64,000 bases of DNA from Piliocolobus tephrosceles (GCF_002776525.5 NC_045449.1:2612950-2676949), one strand, 5' to 3'; shown: positions 53,165 to 63,741, counted from the stretch's first letter. Notes: generated from the sequence alone by a model not told the origin. Numbers and translations are program-made.

Positions 53165-53477
53165 TATTATATTTTATTTTTTTTTTGAGATGGAGTCTCG
53201 CTCTGTCGCCCAGGATGGAGTGCAGTGGTACCATCTCAGCTGTCTGCAACCTCCCCCTCTCAGGTTCAAACCATTCTGCTGCCTCAGCCTCCCGAGTAGC
53301 TGGGACTACGGGCGCCCACCACCACACCTGGCATTTTTTTTTCTTTTTTTTGTATTTTTAGTAGAGACGGGGTTTCACCGTGTTAGCCAGGATGGTCTCG
53401 ATCTCCTGACCTTGTGATCCGCCCACCTCGGCCTCCCAAAGTGCTGGGATTACAGGCGTGAGCCACCGCGCCCGGCC
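53165..53477 (-). mobile_element. AluY
   Basis: Antisense Alu (TTAGCCAGGATGGTCTCGATC) with an expanded T-rich linker. TTGCAGGGGGC before and CTGCAGGGGC after suggest the duplication. Confidence 0.95.
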
Positions 53478-53600
53478 TGCAGGGGCATTTCACACTGAGG
53501 AAACAGTAAGGGCAAAGGCGGGGGTGGGTGGGGAAGTGTGTAGAGCTGTTTGAGAAGCAGTGAGCCAGGCTCTCGAAATGGATGCAGGGATGTGGCAGGA

Positions 53601-53896
53601 AACAGCCAGAGGCGAGGGTGGGGTCCGCTCAGGGAGGCTCTGAGTGTGGTGCCGGGGAGATGAGGGGCGCCCTGAAAGAGCGGGATGGGGGACCGCCTAT
53701 CTCCTTTGTGACTTGGGAAGGCAGCCTTGGGAGCCTTGGGGATGGATTGGGGAGGGGAGGAAACACTTGCTTTGCTCCTGAGGAGGGGTGGGGCCTGAAC
53801 GTCCTGCGGCTGGGGTTAGAGGGGAGGACCAGGCTAGGGTCCTAAGAAGGTGAATCCGCAGCCCGGAGCCCAGGCGTTTAGCCCACGTGCAGGGTG
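53601..53896. other. Unassigned intronic sequence
   Basis: Purine-rich GGGGAGG stretches; no gene recognised. Confidence 0.45.
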
Positions 53897-53910
53897 AAAG
53901 GAGGATTCCC

Positions 53911-54224
53911 CGCCGGGCACAGTGGCTCACGCCTGGAATCCCAACACTTTGGGAGGCTGAGGTGGGCGGATCACGAAGTCAAGAGATCGAGACCATCCTG
54001 GCCAACATGGCAAAACCCCGTCTCTACTAAAAATATAAAAATTAGCCGGGTGATGTGGCGGGTGCCTGTAGTCCCAGCTACTCGTGAGGCTGGGCTGAGG
54101 CAGGAGAATCGCTTGAACCCGGGAGGGGGAGGTTGCAGTGAGCCGAGATGACACCACTGCACTCCAGCGTGGGTGACAGAGCGAGACATCGTTTCAGAAA
54201 GGAAGGAAGGAAGGTAGGAAGAAA
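53911..54224 (+). mobile_element. AluS (Sc-like) with GGAA tail
   Basis: Sense Alu whose tail became AGGAAGGAAGGAAGG. AAAGGAGGATTCCC precedes it and AAAGGAGGAGTCCC follows. A five-base GGCTG repeat was added at 54090. Confidence 0.95.
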
Positions 54225-54238
54225 AAAGGAGGAGTCCC

Positions 54239-54649
54239 GTGGAAATGGGGGTTTCATATCTGGGGGATTTGCAAAGTAGTAATGTGGGTGAGGCAGGAGG
54301 GAAGCCCAGTGGCAGAGAAGATGCTGCCTTCGGCCTGGAGAGTGGTGGGTTTGAGGAGCTTGTGGATCGTCCCAGGGCTGTTTGTGGTTGGGCTTTTGAG
54401 CTCAAGAGAGCTCAGGTGAGTGGACACCGACTCGCACATCCAACAGCTCTCATTCCCAAAGCCTCTTCTGCATGTGAGTCCTACAAAAGCAGACAATTCA
54501 GACCCTGTTGGGTTTTGTGGCACTTTCCAGTCAGGGAGGCAGATGAGAACAGAATGAAGAACCCAGATGGTTTCAGACAGTGCCCCATCCTGCGGAGGAA
54601 ATAGAACATGAGGTGATGAGGGTGGGGCTCAGGGGTGGGGCACGGGGGC
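54239..54649. other. Unassigned intronic sequence
   Basis: No gene or clear repeat; the end merges into an L2 remnant. Confidence 0.4.
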
Positions 54650-55165
54650 TACCCTGGGTGGGTGGTCAGGAAGAGCCTCTCCATAGAAGGGACATTTGAG
54701 GCTGGGCGCGGTGGCTCATGCCCGTAATCCCAGCACTTTGGGAGGCTGAGGCGGGCGGATCACGAGGTCAAGAGATCGAGACCATCCTGGCCAACATGGT
54801 GAAACCCCGTCTCTACTAAATATACAAAAATTAGCCGGGTGTGGTGGCGCGTGCACCTGTAATCCCAGCTACTTGGGAGGTAGAGGTGGGAGAATCGCTT
54901 GAACCTGGGAGGCGGAGGTTGCAGTGAGCCGCGATCGTGCCATTGCACTCCAGCCTGTGCGCCAGAGTGAGACTTCGTCTCAAAACAAACAGAATACTGC
55001 GATTTCCTAGCAATGCCCAGTGACTTACCCTAAATTTAGTGAAACTTGAAAAAAAAAAAATTAAGTGACATTTGAAAGGAGACCCGAAGGAAGAAAAGGA
55101 GCCAGCGTGAAGCTGTCTGGGGAAGAACATTCCAGGTGGTGGGAACAGGCTTGGTAGATGCGAAG
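54650..55165 (+). mobile_element. L2 fragment split by an Alu
   Basis: GGAAGAGCCTCTCCATAGAAGGGACATTTGA (to 54699) continues at 55076 as AAGGAGACCCGAAGGAAGAAAAGGAGCC and GAAGAACATTCCAGGTGGTGGGAACAGGC, standard L2 wording. Confidence 0.8.
54700..55062 (+). mobile_element. Alu (Sc-like) with 3' transduction
   Basis: The Alu body ends about 54990 in CAAAACAAACAG. About 60 non-Alu bases follow (54991-55048), then a second A12 tract (55049-55060). Only after that comes AAGTGACATTTGA (55063-55075), the partner of AAGGGACATTTGA at 54687-54699. Confidence 0.85.
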
Positions 55166-55610
55166 ATGAGGAAGGAGGTTCCTGACGAGCAGGCGGGAAG
55201 AGCGGGTGGATGGGAACACAGACAGTTTCCCCGTGCACCAGCAGGTGGCACTGTTGTCCCAGGACGGCCCGGGCACGGCTGGGAGAGCAGGTAGGGCCGC
55301 AGGTGCTTTGACCTCGGGTTTGTGATTCTGGCTGTGGGCTCATCACAGGCTCTGCCTCCACTCACTGGGGAGATAAGTCCGGGCCAGGGGCAGAAGAGCA
55401 GTTGTAACGGTTTTCTGGCTGTTCTGCTTCCCCGCTGGGTCTTGATTTCAGTGTTTCTTTGCTTGCTCCCTCTCAAGAGGTGACTTCCCTCCCTGTTTCT
55501 GGATATCTGTGTCTTTACTCTCTCCTTTTGCTTTTCTTTCTGCTCCCTCCGTCTCTGCTCCTCCCTCTCTCATTTGCTCGCTGGCGGGGCTGGTTCTTGT
55601 CTCAAAGATT
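55166..55610. other. Unassigned sequence holding a CTCF-like motif
   Basis: The CTCF-like motif at 55238 stands out. After 55420 the sequence turns CT-rich. Confidence 0.45.
55238..55252 (+). promoter_or_regulatory. CTCF-like motif, strong
   Basis: CCAGCAGGTGGCACT resembles CCAGCAGGGGGCGCT with two changes. Same orientation as the motif at 50020. Confidence 0.55.
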
Positions 55611-55622
55611 AATTACTTGCTT

Positions 55623-55918
55623 TTCTTTTTTTTGGAGGTAGGGAACCTCGCTCTGTCGCCCAGGTTGGAGTACCGTGGCATGATCTGGGCTCACTGCAAC
55701 CTCCGCCTCCCGGGTTCAAGTGATTCTCCTGCCTCAGCCTCCTGAGTAGCTGGGACTACAGGCACCCGCCACCATGTCCGGCTAATTTTTGTATTTTTAG
55801 TAGAGACGGGGTTTCGCCACGTTGGCCAGGCTGGTCTCAAACTCCTGACCTCACGTGATCCGCCCGCCTTAGCCTTCCAAAGTGCTGGGATTACAGGCCT
55901 GAGCTACCATGCCCGGCC
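55623..55918 (-). mobile_element. AluS with target-site duplication
   Basis: Antisense Alu between AATTACTTGCTT at 55611-55622 and 55919-55930. Confidence 0.97.
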
Positions 55919-55930
55919 AATTACTTGCTT

Positions 55931-56494
55931 CCCTGATGTAGCTCAGATGGAGCGGGTGGTGAGTTAGGATCAGGAAGGTGCTGTTTCTCATCCCAGTGCC
56001 TACCCTTCCTTCCCGTGGCTTCAGATCTCCATAAAAGGCTGGGGCTGGGGTCACGACCCCATCGGCCGAAAATGTTCCCAGCGACCCTTCTCTCCTGGAG
56101 CCCTTGGACCCACCTCCCAGTGCCATGCCCTGCTCACCTCCAGCACCTCTGGCAAAGCAGCCCTCTCTTCATGTCATCTCTGACATTTGCAATCAGGAAT
56201 TAAACTGAGAAAGGAGAACCGGATGGCAAAGCAGATGGCATAGAACAGCCGCACAAGTGCTCAGTGCAGGACTTGTTATGAAAGAGTCATTTTTGTCAAC
56301 AGAAGTAAGCTTCTGCCCTGTACTCCATGCTCTGTGAGTTATTCTGCAGGGGAGACTAAGCTGGCCAGAGCCTGGTGTTGGCCTCCCGGCTGTCAGATGT
56401 CAGAGTCAGTGCTGCAGCTTGAGAAGTTCTTGGCTTTGGTCTGTGAGTACCACGGCGGTTAAGAGCTTGGTCTCTCTCTCTCTTATTTATTTAT
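55931..56494. other. Unassigned intronic sequence
   Basis: No repeat or gene is recognised. A CCATAAAAGGCTGG phrase (56029) is TATA-like but isolated. Confidence 0.4.
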
Positions 56495-56626
56495 TTATTT
56501 TTTAAGAGACGAAATCTTGCTATGTTGCCCAGGCTAGTCTCTAGTCTCGAATTCCTGACCTCAAGAGATCTTTCTTCCTCAGCCTCCCGAGAGGCTGGGA
56601 TTACAGTTGTGAGCCACTGTGCCTGG
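56495..56626 (-). mobile_element. Alu monomer
   Basis: Single antisense arm (AGAGACGAAATCTTGCTATGTTGCCC to GAGCCACTGTGCCTGGC) with TTATTTAT tail and a small CTAGTCT duplication. Confidence 0.85.
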
Positions 56627-56679
56627 CAATCTCTTTATTTTACTTTACGTTTTTTCTGTAAACTTAAACTTTACAGTAT

Positions 56680-56790
56680 TTTATTTTATTGTGGTGAGAA
56701 CACATAACATGAACTCTACCCACGTAACAGGTTTTTAAGTGTGCAATACATTATTGTTGAGTGTAATTAAGAGTTTACACTCTTAGAGCC
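56680..56790 (-). mobile_element. Old L1M 3' fragment
   Basis: ATTGTGGTGAGAACACATAACATGAACTCTACCCACGTAACAGGTTTTTAAGTGTGC is the same L1 3' region as at 46091. Confidence 0.65.
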
Positions 56791-56827
56791 TCCTGCTGCC
56801 TGGGAAGTCTAGCACCTTACAATGGGA

Positions 56828-57108
56828 CCCTGTAATCCCAGCATTTTGGGAGGCCGAGGCAGGCGGATCACTTGAGGTCAGGAGTTCAAGACCAGCCTGG
56901 CCAACAATGGAGAAACCCTGTCTCTACTAAAAATACAAAAAAATTAGCTGGGTGTGGTGGCACACACCTGTAATTCCAGCTACTAGGGAGGCTAAGGAAG
57001 GAGAATCGCTTGAACCCAGGAGGTGGAGGTTGTGATGAGCCGAAATCATGCCATTGCACTCTAGCCTGGGCGACAGAGCAAAACTCCATCTCAAAAAATT
57101 AAAAAAGA
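56828..57108 (+). mobile_element. AluS, 5' truncated
   Basis: Begins at CCTGTAATCCCAGCATTTTGGG; lacks the first ~20 bases. First of a head-to-tail run of sense Alus to 57.96 kb. Confidence 0.93.
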
Positions 57109-57109
57109 T

Positions 57110-57407
57110 GGTCGGGCGTGGTGGCTCACGCCTATAATCCCAGCACTTTGGGAGGTCGAGGTGGGCGGATCACGAGATCAAGAGATCGAGACCATCCTGG
57201 ACAACATGGTGAAACCCCGTCTCTACTAAAAATACAAAAATTAGCTGGGCGTGGTGCTGCATGCCTGTAGTCCCAGCTACTCGGGAGGCTGAGGCAGGAG
57301 AATTGTTTGAATTCGGGAGGTGGAGGTTGCACTGAGCTGTGATCACGCCACTGCACTCCAGGCTGGGTGACAGAGTGAGACCCTGTCTCAGAAAACAACA
57401 ACAACAG
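57110..57407 (+). mobile_element. AluS (Sc-like)
   Basis: Sense Alu with ACAACAACAACA tail leading straight into the next Alu. Confidence 0.95.
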
Positions 57408-57975
57408 GCCGGGCGCGGTGGCTCAAGCCTGTAATCCCAGCACTTTGGGAGGCCGAGGTGGGCAGATCACAAGGTCAGGAGTTCGAGACCAGCCTGCCCA
57501 ACATGGCGAAACCCCGTCTCTTCTAAAAATAGAAAAATTAATCCCAGAGGCCGAGGGGTGGATCACGAGGTCAGGAGATCGAGACCATCCTGGCTAACAT
57601 GGTGAAACTCCGTCTCTACTAAAAATACAAAAAACTACCCAGGTGTGGTGGCTGGCGCCTGTAGTCCCAGCTACACGGAGGCTGAGGCAGGAGAATGGTG
57701 TGAACCCGGGAGGCGGAGCTTGCAGTGAACCGAGATCGCGCCACTGCACTCCAGCCTGGGTGACACAGCGAGACTCCGTCTGAAAAAAAAAAAAAAAAAA
57801 AATTAGATGGGCTTGGTGGTGGGTACCTGTAATCCCAGCTACTCGGGAGGCCGAGGCAGGAGAATCGCTGGAACCCGGGAGGTGGAGGTTGCAATGAGCT
57901 GAAATCGCGCCATTGTACTCCAGCCTGGGTGACAGAGTGAGACACTGTCTCCCAAAAAAGAAAACCCCAAAAAAC
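57408..57975 (+). mobile_element. Alu split by a nested AluY
   Basis: The outer copy is seen at 57408-57540 and 57803-57958. It resumes at AAATTAGATGGGCTTGG after the inner A-tail. Confidence 0.93.
57541..57802 (+). mobile_element. Nested AluY, 5' truncated
   Basis: Begins ATCCCAGAGGCCGAGG, lacking about 35 leading bases and a few within; A20 tail; GGCGGAGCTTGCAGTG marks AluY. Confidence 0.92.
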
Positions 57976-58111
57976 TCAAATCATTTTCCTTAAAACAATC
58001 AGAACATTAAAGATAAAGTCTCCTATGGCCAGCAGTGACATTCCCTTTCTCTCCTCCCCAGAGTAGCCACTGTTCAGAGTTTGGTACATATTTTTCTAGA
58101 TATTTAAACAG

Positions 58112-58437
58112 GGCTGGGTGCAGTGGCTGGCGAGGTGCATTGATTCACTCCTGTAATCCCAGCACTTTGGGAGCCCCAGGCGGCTGGATGGCCTGAGGTG
58201 AGGAATTCGAGTCCAACCTGGCCAACATGGTGAAATCCTGTCTCTACTAAAAACACAAAAAGTAGCCGGGCGTGGTGGCACGTACCTGTAATCCCAGCTA
58301 CTCTGGAGGCTGAGGCAGGAGAATTGCTGGAATCCGGGAGGGGGAGGTTGCAATGAGCCGAGATCGCACCACTGCACTCCAGCCTGGGTCACAGAGCAAG
58401 ACTGTGTCTCAAAAACAAAAACAAAAACAAAAACAAA
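58112..58437 (+). mobile_element. AluS with 17-base insert near its start
   Basis: GGCTGGGTGCAGTGGCT is followed by GGCGAGGTGCATTGATT, which is not Alu, then CACTCCTGTAATCCC. The tail is (AAAAAC)n. Confidence 0.92.
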
Positions 58438-58587
58438 CCAGTATTTTTACATGCACCTTAAGTAACCGTCGATGTCGGTACATACAGAGTTAGCGCATTC
58501 CTTCTAATCACAGTTTAGGGTCCTCCTTACAAATATACCACACCCTGCTTATCTGTTTCTCCTGTAAATGGTTGTTCTTGATATTTT

Positions 58588-58886
58588 TTTTTTTTTTTTT
58601 TTTTGCGATGGAGTCTTGCTCTGTCTCTCAGGCTGGAGTGCAGTGGTCCAATCTTAGCTCACTGCAACCTCTGCCTCCTGGGTTCAAGCAATTCTCCTCC
58701 CTCAGCCTCCCGAGTAGCTGGGATTACAGGCACATACCACTATGCCTGGCTAATTTTTGTATTTTTAGTAGAGAAGGGGTTTCACCATGTTGGCCAGGCT
58801 GGTCTGGAACTCCTGACCTCAGGGGATCCGTCCGCCTCGGCCTCCCAAAGTGTTGCGATTACAGGGGTGAGCCACCGCGCCTGGTC
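58588..58886 (-). mobile_element. AluS with target-site duplication
   Basis: Antisense Alu between TGTTCTTGATATTTT (from 58573) and TGTTCTTGATGTTTT (58887-58901). Confidence 0.96.
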
Positions 58887-59110
58887 TGTTCTTGATGTTT
58901 TTACGCTTACGAAAAGTGCCACAGTGGACATCGTCATACTTGACTGTCTACACATGAAAGTGTTTCTCTAGACTTGAGTAAATCCTAGAGGTGAGATTGC
59001 TGGGTGACAGGGTAGGTGACTTTTTATTTCATCATACTGCAAATTGCCTGCCAGTTTCTACGCCCGCCACTAGTAAGAGTGTACACGTTGCTTGTCAGTT
59101 GGGGGAAGCA

Positions 59111-59447
59111 TCTTGTCTCCTTGCTGTGGTTGCATTCCCTGATTTCCAGCCCTCTGAGCTGCTCCGGCTGTGTCCTGCGTGCTGCGCCCTCTACCCAGAG
59201 AACCACTGTCCTCCGTGAGTCAGGTGGACTCTCAGCCTCTGAAGTTCCTGCACCCGCCTGGGGTCTTTGCAGGATGGTCTTTTGCTGAGAATAACCTCCA
59301 TCTTCTCCTTTTCAAAAGCCCAGGGATCTAGAGGGCTTTACTGACCAGAGAGGTGGCTAGAGAGTTGGCTGTGGGATTGGCCGCACTGACCCCCCAAGGT
59401 ACATCTTAAGAGCCTGGCTTTAGATTTTCATCCTATCCCATTTCTTG
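59111..59447. other. Unassigned intronic sequence
   Basis: Contains the minus-strand CTCF-like motif at 59181. No gene recognised. Confidence 0.4.
59181..59200 (-). promoter_or_regulatory. CTCF-like motif, moderate
   Basis: The minus strand reads CTCTGGGTAGAGGGCGCAGC, with AGAGGGCGCAGC matching the core. It faces the motif at 55238. Confidence 0.4.
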
Positions 59448-59460
59448 AGATGCAGGTTCT

Positions 59461-59758
59461 GGCCGGGTGTGGTGGCTCATGCCTGTAATCCCAGCACTTT
59501 GGGGGGCCGAGGTGGGCGAATCACGAGGTCAGGAGATCGAGACCATCCTGGCTAACACGGTGAAACCCCGTCTCTACTAAAAAATACAAAAAATTAGCCG
59601 GGCGAGGTGGCGGGCGCCTGTAATCCCAGCTGCTGGGGAGGCTGAGGCAGGAGAATGGCGTGAACCCGGGAGGCGGAGCTTGCAGTGAGCCGAGATCACG
59701 CCACTGCACTCCAGCCTGGGAGACAGAGCAAGACTCCGTCTCAAAAAAAAAAAAAAAA
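59461..59758 (+). mobile_element. AluY, young copy
   Basis: Near-consensus sense AluY with A17 tail and a perfect 13-base duplication AGATGCAGGTTCT (59448-59460, 59759-59771). Confidence 0.98.
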
Positions 59759-60033
59759 AGATGCAGGTTCTGCCCTGAGGGCCTCTGGGGGAAGCCACAG
59801 CTTAAAGCCCAAATGCATTTCCCTTGCTGATGGAGCTGAGCCAGCCAATTCTCCTTGGGCTAGTTCAAGGGTTTTGTCTGCCAATCTCAAACCCAGGATC
59901 AAGTTCTAAGAACTGGGTCTCTTGAGAGGCCTAGAATCTGGCAGTTGGGTGGGAAGAGGATTGACCTTGGAGACAGTTTCTGTCACCTATACCCACCTCC
60001 TGAGAAGTAACTTTAAGAGAGAAAGGACCATCT

Positions 60034-60322
60034 TGGTCAAGGTGGTGGCTCACACCTATAATCCCAGCACTTAGGGAATCTGGGGTGGGCAGATGGCTTG
60101 AGCCCAGGAGTTTAAGACCAGCTTGGGCAACCTGGCAAAACCCCATCTCTACAAAAAATACAAAAATTAGCTGGGCATGGTGGCAGGTGCTTGTAGTCTC
60201 AGCTACTCAGGAGGCTGAAGTGGGAGGGTTGCTTGAGCCCAGGAGGTTGAGGCTGTAGGGAGCTGTGTGATCTCGTCACTGTACTCCAGCCTGGGTGAGA
60301 GAGCGAGACCCTGTCTCAAAAA
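60034..60322 (+). mobile_element. AluJ with target-site duplication
   Basis: Diverged sense Alu between AGAGAAAGGACCATCT (60018-60033) and AGAGAAAGGACCGTCT (60323-60338), a well-kept duplication for an old copy. Confidence 0.95.
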
Positions 60323-60430
60323 AGAGAAAGGACCGTCTCATCTGGGCCTCTTCCTCAGTTCCTACCCCATTCGCTATACCACCGAATCCTTCACCATCTG
60401 CCTGACCTTTATTTAAATTAAAATAAATTA

Positions 60431-60733
60431 AATTATTTATTTATTTATTTATTTTGAGACAGAGTCTCTCTCTGTCGCCCAGGCTGGAGTGCAGTGGTGC
60501 GATCTCGGCTCACTGCAAGCTCCGCCTCCCGGGTTTACGCCATTCTCCTGCCTCAGCCTCCCAAGTGGCTGGGACCATAGGTGCCCGCCACCATGCCCAG
60601 CTAATTTTTTTTGTATTTTCCGTAAAGGTTTCACCGTGTTAGCCGGGATAGTCTCGATCTCCTGACTTTGTGATCTGCCTGCCTCAGCCTCCCAAAGTGC
60701 TGGAATTACAGGCGTGAGCCACCGCACTTGGCC
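60431..60733 (-). mobile_element. AluY
   Basis: Antisense Alu with TTATTTAT tail and a small deletion (TTTTCCGTAAAGGTTTCACC). Confidence 0.93.
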
Positions 60734-60743
60734 ATTAATTAAG

Positions 60744-61030
60744 TTTTTTGAGATGGAGTCTCGCTCTGTCACCCAGGCTGGAGTGCATTGACACAGTCTC
60801 GGCTCACTGCAAACTCCACCTCACAGGTTCGAGTGATTCTCCTGCTTCAGCCTCCCGAGTAGCTGGGACTACAGGCGCGTGCCACCACACCCTGCTAATT
60901 ATTTATATTTTTAGTAGAGATGGGGTTTCACCATGTTGGCCAGGATGGTCTTGAACTCCTGACTCAGGTGATCCACCCGACTTGGCCTCCAAATGTGCTG
61001 GGATTACAGGCGTGGGCTACTGTGCCCAGC
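60744..61030 (-). mobile_element. AluS
   Basis: Second antisense Alu, ten bases after the first. Confidence 0.93.
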
Positions 61031-61074
61031 CCCCACTGGCATTTAAACTGATAGTTATGTTTGAGCTCCCACTG

Positions 61075-61150
61075 TACGGCTGAGGAGACAGACTAGGAAA
61101 GGGACGTACCAATGGTGAAAAGACAGATCTGGGCTGGAAGCTGCTTTTGC
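61075..61150 (-). mobile_element. MIR, weak
   Basis: CTGAGGAGACAGACTAGGAAAGGGACGTACC then GACAGATCTGGGCTGGAAGC resembles the antisense MIR core. Confidence 0.45.
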
Positions 61151-61333
61151 TGCCTTCTGTCCCGGCGCCCTTTGCACACCTGTCTTCCTTGCCCCGCAGT
61201 GCATGTGTGCCTGTGTGTACCTGCGTCATCATTGCATGTGAGTACATATATGTACAGATTTGAGGGTAGGCAACGACAAGAGTGTGGTGCTTTTTTTCTT
61301 TTCCAAGTTTTTATTTTGAAAATAACCAACCTG

Positions 61334-61645
61334 AGCCAGGCGCGGTGGCTCACTCCTGTAATCCCAGCACTTTGGGAGGCCGAGGTGGGCGGATCACCTG
61401 AGGTCAGGAGTTTGACACCAGCCTGGGCAACATGGTGAAACCCCGTCTCTACTAAAAATACAAAAATTCTAACTGGGCGTGGTGGCGGGTGCCTATAAGA
61501 GCAGCTACTCTGGAGGCTGAGGCAGGAGAATCGCTTGAACCCTGGAGGTGGAGGTTGCCGTGAGCCAAGATCGCGTCACTATACTCCAGACTGGGCGACA
61601 AGAGTGAAACTCTATCTCAAAAAAAAAGAAAGAAAGAAAAAAAAG
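61334..61645 (+). mobile_element. AluS
   Basis: Sense Alu in the L1M; AAATAACCAACCTG before and AAATGATCAACCTG after form the likely duplication. Confidence 0.94.
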
Positions 61646-61731
61646 AGGAAATGATCAACCTGCACAAAAATAGAAGACATTGAACACCTGTATTCATCGA
61701 GAGTCACCACTTTTCACATTTGCCCCAAGTA

Positions 61732-61760
61732 TTCTCTCTCTCTTCCTCTCTCTCTCTCTT
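61732..61760. repeat. (CT)n tract
   Basis: CTCTCTCTCTTCCTCTCTCTCTCTCT inside the L1M remnant. Confidence 0.85.
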
Positions 61761-62010
61761 TTTCCCTCTATAACAACAGTAAGGTGGAGAAGGTAAACCG
61801 TGTAGACGCCGTGACGCTTCACACCTAAATCCTTCGGCAGTGTTGACCCCAAATAATGTCATTCTCTGACATAACTGCAAGATTATTTCATATAAGAACA
61901 TTTACATTAATTTAATAATATAATCTATTATACAGTCCATATCTGTCTCCAGTTGTCCCTTAATTGGAGTATGGACTGTATATTAGGTCACATTATTAAC
62001 TTGTTATTAT

Positions 62011-62299
62011 TTTTCCTTTTTTGAGACGGTGTTTTGCTCCGTGGCCCAGGCTAGAGTGCAATGGCATCATCTTGGCTCACTGCAACCTCTGCCTGCTAGG
62101 TTCCAGCAATTCTCCTGTCTCAGCCTCCCAAGTATCAGGGATTACAGGCGCCTGTCACCAGGCCTGGCTAATTTTTTTGTATTTTTAGCAGAGATAGGAT
62201 TTCACCATCTTGGCCAGGCTGGTCTTGAACTCCTGACCTCAGGTGATCTGCCTGCCTCAGCCTCCCACAGTGCTGGGATTACAGGCGTGAGCCACCGCG
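62011..62299 (-). mobile_element. AluS
   Basis: Antisense Alu in the L1M, ending early at GAGCCACCGCGA. Confidence 0.93.
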
Positions 62300-62365
62300 A
62301 ATTTATTGGTGATGGTCACTCATTATACATGGTGGTCACATCTCTTGTCTCTTCAAATACAGAAC

Positions 62366-62521
62366 AGAGCTGGGTGTGGGGACCTGTACTTCCAGCTATT
62401 CAGGAGGCTGAGGTGGGAGGATCATTTGAGCCTAGGAGTTTGTGGCTGCAATGAGCTGTGATCGCACCACAGCACTCCAGCCTGGGTGACGGAGTGTGAC
62501 CCTGTCTCTGAATAAATATAG
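62366..62521 (+). mobile_element. Alu monomer (right-arm type)
   Basis: GAGCTGGGTGTGGGGACCTG to CTGTCTCTGAATAAATA, a single arm inserted in the L1M; AAATA(C/T)AGAA(C/T)AG flanks it. Confidence 0.85.
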
Positions 62522-62592
62522 AATAGGAGACTTGGCAAAGTTGTTTGGTAGAATGTCCCACATTTTGGATTCGTCTGAAAGCTTCCTTTTTT

Positions 62593-63118
62593 TTTTCCCA
62601 ACATTTTCCTGGAATAGTCCTTGATTTTACGGAAGAAAGACGAAATGAGTAGCTTGTGTGCTGACAGTGAAAAGGAAGGGAAACATTCCTGTTTTATCTG
62701 GTTGGGGGGGGCGGATTTGTGCCAGCCCTGCCTTCTCCTTGGGTGTGGTCGAGAGGGCTATGCGCAGACCCCCCAGCCGGCCACTGGCGGGGCGTGTTGG
62801 TGCATCTGGGCGTGTTTGGTGTTAGGAGATAGGTCCAGGGGCTTCTCCTGGGAAGGTGTCCCCATGTCCCCTTTGGGGGGTGCTCCCTGTGGGAGAATGA
62901 GGGGTGTCTCCCTTGCCTGAAGCTGTTATTTTGTTCCCTCCTGTGTTTCCTTGCCCGTTGGGTAGAGTTCTACCATGTTCACTAACTAGGTTACTAGTGA
63001 CAGAAACCTCACTCAAACTGGCTTAAGAAAAAAGGAAAAAAAAAAAAAAAAGAAACCAAAAGGAAAAATAAAGTCCCTTAAAACTTTTGTAATTGGTAAG
63101 TTTAAGAACGCTGGCTTT
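62593..63118. other. Unassigned sequence
   Basis: GC-rich, then an A-rich part (63026-63072). CAGAAACCTCACTCAAACTGGCTTAAG near 63001 resembles the phrase at 30880. Confidence 0.4.
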
Positions 63119-63438
63119 GGCTGCGCACAGTGGCTCACACCTGTAATCCCAGGACTCGGGGAGGCCGAGGCAGGCGGATCACCTGAGGTCAGGAGTTCGA
63201 GAACATCCTGGCCAACATGGTGAAACCCTATCTCTCCTAAAAACACAAAAATTAGCTGGGCATGATGGCAGGCACCTGCAGTCCCAGTTCCTCAAGAGGC
63301 TGAGGTAAGAGAATCGCTTGAACCTGGGGGACAGAGGTTTCAGTGAGCCGAGATCATGTCACTGCATTCCAGCCTGGGTGATAGAGTGAGACTCAGTCTC
63401 AAAAAACAAAAAACAAACAAAAAGAAAAAAAGAAAAAA
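63119..63438 (+). mobile_element. AluS
   Basis: Sense Alu with a complex tail (AAAACAAAAAACAAACAAAAAG). Confidence 0.94.
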
Positions 63439-63730
63439 AACCCACTGGCTTCAGGACCAGCTAGATCCAGGCAGGTGAGACAGCATCATCAGACCATCTA
63501 TTTGTCCCTATCTCTTGGGTCTACTTTCTGCATTCATTTCATTCACAGGCACGTCTCCCCATATGTTATAAGGCAGCCACCGGCAGCTCTACTCTGAGCT
63601 TTGGAAACCTCAGTGGTATGATTCAGCTGCTTCCTTCTATACTACTTGTAAAAATTTGGTGTTCACTCTGTTTGGACCGACCAGGTGTATGCCCGTTCCT
63701 GAAGCAATCGTAGTAGGTTGGCAAATAGAA
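63439..63730. other. Unassigned sequence
   Basis: No gene or repeat recognised. Confidence 0.4.
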
Positions 63731-63741
63731 TACATGAATTG

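Larger units (their letters stand above)
52640..53600 (+). mobile_element. L2 with MIR and Alu inside
   Basis: L2 parts at 52640-52724 (CTTCATCGAGCTCCTATTTG), 52926-53160 (GGAACTCACAGTCTCCGGAGGAGACAGACATTTAACAG, GGGCTTCTCGAAGGAGGCGGTGC) and 53478-53600 (GGGGCATTTCACACTGAGGAAACAGTAAGGGCAAAGGC) run in order. A MIR and an Alu interrupt it. Confidence 0.7.
57976..59110 (-). mobile_element. L1ME-like fragment split by two Alus
   Basis: AGAGTAGCCACTGTTCAGAGTTTGGTACATATTTTTCTAG, GTCGGTACATACAGAGTTAGCGCATTCC, CTTGAGTAAATCCTAGAGGTGAGATTGCTGGGTGACAGGG and CAAATTGCCTGCCAG follow an L1ME antisense. Confidence 0.75.
61295..62592 (-). mobile_element. Old L1M 3' region split by three Alus
   Basis: Parts at 61295-61333, 61646-62010, 62300-62365 and 62522-62592 are collinear with an L1M 3' region: CGTGACGCTTCACACCTAAATCC, CAGTCCATATCTGTCTCCAGTTGTCCC, GGTCACATCTCTTGTCTC and TAGAATGTCCCACATTTTGGATTCGTCTG. 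Strand is inferred. Confidence 0.6.

Noticed and set aside
56029..56042. TATA-like CCATAAAAGGCTGG
   Set aside because: No CpG island, start or exon signal nearby.
576..63246. Dozens of short frames such as SPRLECSGAISAHCNLRLPG
   Set aside because: These are the well-known antisense Alu translation and not separate genes.
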